Below, in pieces: positions 56,470 to 64,000 of a DNA stretch of 64,000 bases. The notes below the pieces were generated by a model. That model was given only the letters and a program-made list of their open reading frames with translations. It did no database searches and was not told where the DNA came from. Source of the stretch: Daphnia pulex (lineage: Eukaryota > Arthropoda > Branchiopoda > Diplostraca > Daphniidae); assembly GCF_021134715.1 (NCBI RefSeq), contig NC_060023.1:1-64000 (forward strand). Reading direction: 5' to 3'. How positions within the stretch are numbered: position 1 is the first letter of the stretch; each line of letters starts with the position of its first letter. The translations under genes and the position numbers were made by a program.

Positions 56470-59400
56470 AGAGGCGTTTGTACTTCATTTTATACCTTGG
56501 ATTTTGCATGCATATGGTTATTTTAATTAAAGTCCAAATAAATTGTAATTAGATTTTTGTATTTTCAATTAGATTTCTGTTTTTACTTTCTTTCCAAGTA
56601 AGAACCGAAAACCTGTACTAAATTTATTCGATTCAGTTACCCCACTTGGTTAACGACTTGCGGTGAGAAAGATAACATTTTATAGTAGCTAAACTATTTA
56701 TATCATTTAGGTGATGGTTTGATGTTCAAAGATTTCGCTGAATTTTTTTTTTTTTAATAAACAAACGAAAGGATTTCGAGTTTCGACCGCTAGGTGGCTC
56801 ATTCCATCAGGTGGGCGGTGCCGCGTTAGAAAAATCGTCTGCTGTTGCAGCCGGTGGAACAAACTTCAACGGGTGATTACTTTCAATTTACTAATTTAGC
56901 ATTTAGGTGATTAACTGATTATTAGATTTACAAACTAGCTCTCGTAGTCGAGTGGTTATTGTCAGGCCATGATTGTCATAGAAGTTGTTAAGATAAATTT
57001 AATGCTGATGAAAAGTTTCATGTTGTAGACTTGTAGAAGAATTCAATGTCGGATTGTGATTCCTTGCTGCCATAGCTTTGCCGCTTTGCATTTCACAATG
57101 CACTTGATTTGCTCGCTATTTTGATATTTTCTTCATTTGAATAAATTGGAAACGCTGTCTACCGCTAGGTGACTCACTACACCAGCAGTTAGTGGCGCGA
57201 AAAAGTAATCGTCTGCTGCTGCTGCTGTACCGTGGTGTAGGCGGGTCTAGGCGTTTAACACATGTTACGTGAAATCTTGAATGAATCCAATAAGAAGTAA
57301 CCTATTCGAATGGCTATAATAGAAGTTCTCTATTGGTAAATTTAATTCAATTAAAAGATTGTACATTACAGGAGAAAGAAATGTAATTCTGATTTACTTA
57401 TTTGACTTAGTTTTTCCAAAGACATGAAGTCTGAGTTTGCAAAGTTCTAATTCACAGTTGCACGTGGTTTGATCCTCCTTATCAACGAAGCTGTTTGTGT
57501 GATTGCTGTTTTAATTTTTGGAGGTAACTATTTTTTCTTTGTAGAAGGAGAAGATAAGTTAGGAGTTTTCACATATCGTGGTCGACTGGTTGCTACACAG
57601 TACTGATTGAAGTTCAAATTGGCAACACTTTCTAATTCGTGTTTTCATTTTAGCAGTTATCTCATCAGAGGGGAGTTAATGTAGGATATGATGCCTTTAG
57701 TCTTAGTATGACATTTTGCAAATAAAATGTTTGATAAACTCTAATGTGAAAATACTAAAGAATTCCATTTCAATTGCCAAGGGCTAGATAGATTCACAAG
57801 ATTTATTTGATTTCTTTTTTTCTCTACAGCCTATGACGAGCAGTAACTGTACACTGAGTGATGATGAGGGAAATTTGTCAATCTAGCAGCAGTCTTATGT
57901 AGCCTTAGGTCTATCACATTCTGTTCGAATAATTGTCACTTCAATTTGTCTTTTTCTTCTCTAGTTATCCTCATCATCTTTTGGAGCCGACAATCCAACG
58001 TCAGTCAACTCTTTCTCGACTTTCCCTTTTTACTGTGTCCTCGTGTACATTCATGAGAAGGTGAGTGTATTCACGAGGACTTCCTTTCCTTCCGCTCTTC
58101 CTTATACCTGACATTGAGACTTTTCCAGCTACGACGTTCGACTTTCTCATCCATTTAAGGTAATACAGTCGACCATTTCATTGCAAATTTGATTTTAAGC
58201 CACTTGGCAGCAGCTTAACAGTGATAACTTCATCTTCGTTCAATGGCGCCTTCAATTTCTGCGTGATGTAGCTCACTTGACGCCTTTCAATTATTTATAG
58301 TCTGGCGGTTATCGCGATTATAACAAAATTTTGTGGTTGTGTTTTCCATCAGACCACAATGTCCACCGAAACTTCGTGTTTCTGTCATCTGTCAACTCGT
58401 GTCTGTTCATCGTCTGTTTCTTATGTTCCATGATTAAATGTCCTTTTCTAATAATGTTTTCCATTCTTTCTTGATTAGATGGAAAATTGCTCACGTTACC
58501 AGTGCTCCTTCGTCAAACTATTTCTACAACTTCAAGTTCAAACTACTTCGTCGCCATTAAATGAAAATAACGAGGAAACACTATTGTCAATTACATTTCC
58601 AGCAGCTTTGGGCGGTCTGTATCAATTTGTTCTATTGTTTTGGAGACCCTGATAGAAAGATCTTCTGCAGCCATAAGCTAAGCTTGATTCTATATTGTTT
58701 CGGGTCGATAAAAACTAAAAATGACTTTATATGACACTGTTTAAACTAGTACAGCTGTGATTTGTTTTACAATCTATTCGAAACATTATTCTTGACATTA
58801 ATAAATTTCTTCTCATTTCAGATGGTTCTAAACGATTTCAAGAAAAAGTGCTGCGAAACGAACCACCTCCTTCCAGTCTTGTCCAGCCAGAAAACGTCCG
58901 ATTGCTGGAAGTGACTCGAGTCTCCTGCATCGCAATTTCAAGGTAGGATGGCATTTTTGATTTTTACTTTTTCATCGGGTGTTTTTACAGCAAAATTGTA
59001 AATCGCTAAGGTTTTTCCGCTTTCCAACCTGATAAGTCCGTAGACTTGAACAACTTTAGCATTTTTATGACAAGGCAATTACCATCGATTGCCAACAAAC
59101 GAAGTGAACGTTGTTCTTTGATTTGGCGTTCATTTGATTAGGCCAATTGTTTAATCTTCTCGTGGAAATGTGTCACAATTTATGTGAACATTACAAAACG
59201 ATCGCGTCTAACCGCCGGGGGGAAATGCATTAAAGAAAGGATGAGCTGGTTTATCTTTTACTCTTCATGTTTTCAGATTAAATATGGACAGTTTTGTTGT
59301 TAACTTTTCCCATGAGAAAATGTTGCTACTATTTTTTTATTGATTGAAATCGATTTTGAATCAGTGTGACCTGTTGACTCGTGGGTATTTCCCTGGTGGG

Positions 59401-60540
59401 TACAGCTGCTGCCCAGTCATTTTTGATCCAGTTTGCATGTCGAGTCCGATAACAAGCTGTTTTTCTGCCAGAATCTTTTTTGGTGGGTAGGATGAGCAGG
59501 CCACTGATATTGATCCTGTGCGAAATTGTTTTCCCAGGAAAGCAGCAGGTTGTTCAATTAGTAAGGAATAGGAGCATCCTTTATTGAAGCTGAATGGAGA
59601 GATGGAAAGACAAACCTTTTTCTCTTGATACGCTAAAATAGCTGATTGGCAGGTCTGGTCCACATTCTGATTGATTAAAGTGTGACAGGACCCACGGTAC
59701 TCGTCCAGTTTGGCCTTTTTTTAAAAAATTAGTTGTTGACGAAGCGCCGTGCGGTAATTATCTTTTTCGTGCCACCGAATCGCCGTTCTATTCACTCAAT
59801 TTGAGTTCTCATATGGAAAGTGGTAGTGTCGTAATTATTGTTGGGCTGTGGAAGAGTTTACGCTTCTTGTTGTTGCACAACAACCTCTGGTTTGTGCCAG
59901 GTTGTTGCCGGGGTGATTGATTGTTTGGATCGTTTTTACAATTTTCTTGTTTCATTGAAATCAAACTATACGTCACTTAAGTTTATTGCATCTCAAACTT
60001 GAATTTTTTTTCATTTTGGAGTTTCAAATATTTTAATTCATTTAAAATGTGAACATCTCTTTTTATAAAATACGTTGCTATTGGCTTGAACGTTTTGAAA
60101 ATATGTTGAATCTTTCATTTGATTTTTATTGGGCGACTGTTCTGTGGATTTCATAATCCAACTGAATTGACTCACATGATTGATGATAGGAGGATAATAG
60201 GCGGATTGTAATAGTCCCAGCCTTGACAACTATCCACTGGCAGTGGGTATGAATTGTCCATAATCCAATTGTCTATAATCCGAATCCATATGGCATCAAT
60301 CTTCATTTTCGTTTTGTTGGTAAGAATTGCATAAAGGATTATGCAATTTGTTTATTAAATTACAATACCCGAAAATTCTTGCAGTTAAATATATCTTAGG
60401 CTCTCCCGTTTGGAGTCTCGTGAATAATTTCCAAGGAGAATGTTGCAAGCTAAAACGAGAATTGTAGTCACAATCATTTTTTATTTGTTTCACGTGTGGG
60501 GGGGGGGGATAAGAAATTAAAATGATGAAATGAAAAGAAA
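56470..60540. other. Long stretch without a supported gene
   Basis: Two similar segments, 56780-56870 and 57155-57235, each hold a CTCF-like CCGCTAGGTG core, a CTCATTCCATC or CTCACTACACC tract and ATCGTCTGCTG. Exon-like plus islands with AG and GT borders lie at about 57831-57886 (MTSSNCTLSDDEGNLSI), 58480-58650 (MENCSRYQCSFVKLFLQLQ) and 58822-58942 (SKRFQEKVLRNEPPPSS). They do not join into one frame, so a spliced noncoding RNA or dead gene is possible. The minus ORF at 59361-59663 has no family features. Confidence 0.35.
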
Positions 60541-60637
60541 TTTCGACACATTTTATTCCAATTCAAAGCAGACAGTTTATATATACAGTTAGAACATTTC
60601 AGATACAGTTGTAATTTTAACTCAGTTGTTTAGCTCT

Positions 60638-61723
60638 TTAACCTTTCGTGGATCGAGATCCGTTGTTCTTGCATCGAGGGGCGTCGTAGCTGGCGCGGTT
60701 GACGGTGCTCTGTAGATCATGAACGATTCTAGCTTTCTTAGCCTCTGTATCGGGAGTCGGAGATTGAGCCTGGCATTTCCTTACCAACTTCACTTGTTCT
60801 GTTGCGACGTCTTGTTCGGAATTGGACACTGAGGGCCCTGCGACCGGCTGTTCGATCGGCTTGTCTGCTGGTGTCAACTGAGGGGCGAGCTGGTCCTCCG
60901 TTTGGCTGCCGTCGCCGCAATCCTTCACTTTTCTGGTCTGTTTTGGCGGCGGTGGTCGGGGTGACTTGTTGTATTGAAGACTTCGAAAGATCGTATTGAA
61001 GTCTATATTCAAAGAATCGATCCAATTGATCCCCAAAACCACCTGGCAGCTGTTGGTGTCGGCAATCAGGAGTGGCAGTTTAGCGGTGACACCGTTGTAC
61101 GTGATGTTAAGTGAACACCTGCCGAGAAGTGGGACTGGCTCGTTGCTCGTACTCATGATTGTCATGCGTTTGACCGTAGTCAGTTTGGGTTTCCCCAGTT
61201 CTTCCCATTTCGCTAGGCCAGCCATGGAGCATCCAGCTCCCGTATCCAATTTCATCATGAAATCTTTGCCGTCCACCAAGACATTTACATAGAATGGCAG
61301 CGTTCGCCACTTGACGGCATCAGCCATCATTTCTTGCTTTTTCTCGTCATCGGTCATAGTTAAATTGGATGGTAGCATCGCAATTGTTCCCTCACTTATA
61401 AACGTATTCCAATCGAAATCAACCAGGAATGGCAACGCTCGCCGCCCAATCATATTCCGTGTGTTGTCATCGTCCGACACATGGACTGGACAGCGGAAAT
61501 TGATTCCAGCGAAGCTCATCTTGGCTAAGAATACGCCCTTTAGCGGAACAACTCCAGTCACCGATCTTCTGCCAATACCATAGACAGGCAACAACTTTGG
61601 CTTTCCTATTTCGGACCACAGGGCTTTGCTGATTAATGCCTTATCGCAGCCAGAGTCAAGTTTCAAACGTACGTCATGGCCGTTCATTTTCATTTCGAGA
61701 TAATACCTTTTGGGTTCTGGCAT
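60638..61723 (-). CDS. Tandem retropepsin-like protein, 361 aa
   Basis: One exon from ATG 61723 to the stop at 60638. It has two aspartyl-protease-like domains in a row. Domain 1 (about 8-115) has the catalytic-type LDSG at 22-25, then ALWSEIGKPKLLPVYG and NMIGRRALPFL. Domain 2 (about 145-245) has LDTGAG at 159-164, then KWEELGKPKL, LLGRCSL and VVLGINWIDSL. The DS/TG loop plus a hydrophobic-hydrophobic-G strand later in each domain is the retropepsin pattern of Ty3/gypsy-type elements. The C-terminal 110 residues are Pro/Gln/Lys-rich. No reverse transcriptase, integrase or long terminal repeat is seen, and the frame is intact, suggesting a co-opted protease or a two-lobed single-chain enzyme. 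AATAAA lies about 80 bp downstream. Confidence 0.75.
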   Translation of the reverse strand: MPEPKRYYLEMKMNGHDVRLKLDSGCDKALISKALWSEIGKPKLLPVYGIGRRSVTGVVPLKGVFLAKMSFAGINFRCPVHVSDDDNTRNMIGRRALPFLVDFDWNTFISEGTIAMLPSNLTMTDDEKKQEMMADAVKWRTLPFYVNVLVDGKDFMMKLDTGAGCSMAGLAKWEELGKPKLTTVKRMTIMSTSNEPVPLLGRCSLNITYNGVTAKLPLLIADTNSCQVVLGINWIDSLNIDFNTIFRSLQYNKSPRPPPPKQTRKVKDCGDGSQTEDQLAPQLTPADKPIEQPVAGPSVSNSEQDVATEQVKLVRKCQAQSPTPDTEAKKARIVHDLQSTVNRASYDAPRCKNNGSRSTKG

Positions 61724-61817
61724 TTTGGAATTTCTGTATCTGAGGAATTGTAGAGAATAGTAGAGAATTAATAATGTAATATGATGAATTTTAGAGAATT
61801 AAGGAAATGTAATCGAT

Positions 61818-61908
61818 GTTTACCACGGGAATTGAACTCACGTCTCGATCACTATGAAAGTGTCTCGATTTATAATTGACGATTTATCCAACTCACCCAC
61901 CTGATCAC
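61818..61908 (-). repeat. tRNA-like repeat, decayed
   Basis: Minus-strand GATCAGGTGGGTGAGTTGG and GTGAGTTCAATTCCCGTGG correspond to the A- and B-box parts of the element at 56370-56450, with an insertion of about 15 bp between. Flanking sequence to about 62060 is also related at low identity. Confidence 0.45.
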
Positions 61909-62759
61909 TACTTATTATACATTAACAGATATATTTGTATTTAATTTCATAACTTGAATTTGGCATGTTCATCTTGGCTGTCAACTCCCAATGACTTGTA
62001 TATGGCCATTTTAGCATTTAACCTCCAAACCAATTGTATTTAGATTTTTGGGTGTTTCAAATTTATAAGTAGTTCCACGTTTATAAACTTGAATGGCATC
62101 CTCTTTAAGTAGCTGTCACTGGCCGGTAATCAGTTTTAATAGTTCAGTAATTTATTTTTACTTTATCCGATCTCTACCGCTCAAATCGATCAAACCTTTG
62201 ATAAATCTCTAGTGAACATGGTTTAAATTTTTGTCAATAAAGAAAAAGATATTTGAATTCGTTTTCAAGTTTTAATTTGTGGACATCTTCCAAGTCAAGT
62301 CTATTTCTTTTCCTTCTCACAATTTATGTTCTGCTTTCAGGAAAATACATCAAGAAAATCTTTTTAAGTGGTATCACTCAATTGTTGCCGATCGCCTGAT
62401 GTCGGGGAATATCAGCCAAGTCTGGTTCACCGATTTTGGCTCAGAGGCTCTTGTTGATTTTGTTATTGATTTTGGGTTTATCCCACTCGATTTGAGTTTT
62501 ATATTTTCGACGAGACGGTTCAATTTCGAATCGTCGAATCACAGTGGACTAGTGGATAGTAGTGGAGCGACCACGTATGTGTGACTCTTCCACTTACTGA
62601 TCGCTTTTTGATTGGATAGAATTTCGAAAGCAAATGCCATCAAACTATTCAAAAACATCTAAAAAAGTTTTGATTTCGTTTGTGTGCGACCTGACATCAA
62701 TTAACAAAAGCATTCATGTTTTAGAGACGCAATCTTTGACGTTATGTAATGCCCGAGTT
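61909..62759. other. Intergenic with an exon-like ORF
   Basis: A plus-strand frame at 62340-62584 follows a CTTTCAG acceptor-like site and reads ENTSRKSF or, in the other frame, RKIHQENLFKWYHSIVADRL. The second is more protein-like and stays open to 62584, but no family or partner exon is recognised. Confidence 0.25.
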
Positions 62760-64000
62760 TTCCGGTTCCGCCGTTGGTGGCGCTCGTGTCGTATGCCTTT
62801 GATGGTATTTAATACTGGACCCACTCCATTAACATGCACTAAACTGGATCTTGTTTAATCCAGATTATTCCCTTGATATTTCAGTTTCTGACTTTTGTTG
62901 TTTGTGGCATTTCTGTGGTCAATTCATTTCTCGTCCAATTGCGACAAACATCGACACGGTAATGTCCTCTGATCGAATGACTAGCTGTTCGACTCCGGAT
63001 TCCAACCGGTTCTTTTTCTTTTCCAATTGTCGATTTTTAATCCATTTTTAATTTCAAGTTGACCGACCGTTCGGTTCTGATTGAGAAACTTCAAAATATA
63101 GTTTTAAAAAATTGATTTTGAATCAAAAGTTAGTTATTGAATACCTGCTGCTTAGACATTGTGGGTTCAAATGAATTGAATTTCTCTTTTAATTTCACCT
63201 CTGAAAATCGAAATTTGAAGAGAAATTCTATTGACGTTGGTTTTGGCCACTATCATTTCTTGCGAGTGTCCAAAGGTTTTTTTTTTTCTTTCAGACTACG
63301 AGTTCGTACGAGTTAACAATTGAAGTGAAATTTGAAGAAGGAGTCAACTGTTGATTTCTTGCTCCATTTAATTTGATGTTAAACAAAAGATCCTGACCCT
63401 GATTTGCGACCAGCTAGTCGAAATCGGAATATTCATTCTTCATTTGCATATCGAAAACGGGTGAGACGTCAAGTCGCTGTGAGACCCTTTTGCAGACCTT
63501 AACATTGACGTAAATAAGTTAAAAACAAATAGCATCTTGAAGTGTTTTTGTTTAACAAACAATAATGACCACCGTCATTTGCTATTCCTTCATTTGATTA
63601 ATCAGCTCCCTTCTTTTTATTTTCTATCCGTATTCCTACTTTATGGGTCATCAATTTTCACATTTTTTCTTATCGTTACAATCGACAGCTGCCGTTTCAC
63701 TGCATGTCTGTGTGGTTGTTTTGGCATTTTTCGTCTCTTTCCAGCCGTCGCCAGTGGTTGCTGCAATCCTGTCACAAATGAGAATGACCCCGCAATTCTG
63801 CCCGATGATCCGACATTTCATTCGATAATCGTTCAACGTGCCAAAAATTGCAAAAAAAATTTAATGGGTAGAGGCAGAGTGCTGCTTGAACGTCAAACAT
63901 CCATTAAAAGTAAAAAATTAAATAAAAGAAACGGGTAAGATGTGAGCTGCGGTCGTCGGGTGGTCGTTCGAATTTTTTTTTTAATTTTAGCTCCACCCAT
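62760..64000 (-). pseudogene. Decayed C1q-family 5' end plus flank, copy C
   Basis: Third copy of the block at 49724 and 54541. The coiled-coil exon remnant is near 62990-63075, exon 2 near 63145-63200 and exon 1 near 63230-63275. The flank 63300-64000 matches 55400-56060 and runs off the window, so the duplicated segment is at least 1.2 kb. All frames are broken. Confidence 0.65.

Noticed and set aside
59361-59663. 100-codon minus-strand ORF considered as a peptide precursor
   Set aside because: No signal peptide, no cleavage-site pattern, no AG/GT borders and no related copy.
60400-62100. Long terminal repeats around the retropepsin gene
   Set aside because: I compared the flanks by eye and found no direct repeats, primer-binding site or polypurine tract; only the distant tRNA-like repeat was seen.
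1-64000. CRISPR array, bacterial operons, rRNA genes
   Set aside because: The regular repeats at 1-4698 have no unique spacers, genes have spliceosomal introns, and no rRNA-like sequence was recognised.

Overview
The window is animal nuclear DNA, most likely from an arthropod and probably a crustacean of the Daphnia type. Genes are split by short GT-AG introns, mostly 60-190 bp. The central gene is a full-length orthologue of WDFY3/Alfy (blue cheese in flies). A relic of an arthropod ionotropic receptor is present, and mobile DNA includes a DIRS-type retrotransposon, fold-back and inverted-repeat elements, a piggyBac-type TTAA element and tRNA-like repeats. The species assignment is inference. 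All spliced models were assembled by eye from splice signals and phase.

Layout. 1-4698: a very homogeneous 127-bp tandem satellite with higher-order duplications. 4.7-11.4 kb: diverged repeats, a broken SLF2/FAM178-like gene, a small two-exon minus-strand gene, and decayed sequence. 11.4-14.2 kb: a degenerate DIRS retrotransposon that keeps its inverted terminal repeats and internal complementary region, with a gag frame that appears spliced around the pol genes. 14.2-27.5 kb: segmentally duplicated, gene-like material. It includes three copies of a palindrome-bearing element, a 294-bp block about 98% identical between two otherwise diverged duplications, a 310-bp fold-back hairpin, a piggyBac-type element and remnants of two multi-exon genes. 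28.8-41.3 kb: WDFY3, minus strand, 21 coding exons, 3635 codons, every phase checked. 41.3-51.4 kb: a secreted coiled-coil/C1q-domain gene (45.4-47.4 kb), decayed paralogues, and a previously hidden three-exon gene for a 117-residue secreted protein. 52.4-53.5 kb: an intronless gene for a Tyr/Gln/Pro-rich protein. 54-64 kb: an ionotropic-receptor relic, further decayed copies of the C1q-gene 5' end, tRNA-like repeats, and an intact gene with two tandem retropepsin-like domains.

The genes do not form a pathway. WDFY3 is the one conserved housekeeping gene. Around it lies a duplication-prone, repeat-rich landscape in which a secreted C1q family has expanded and decayed. A recurring sequence theme is a CTCF-like core (YAGRTGGCGC or CCGCTAGGTGGC). 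It appears once per satellite unit, in the DIRS terminal repeats, in a WDFY3 intron and at many isolated sites.
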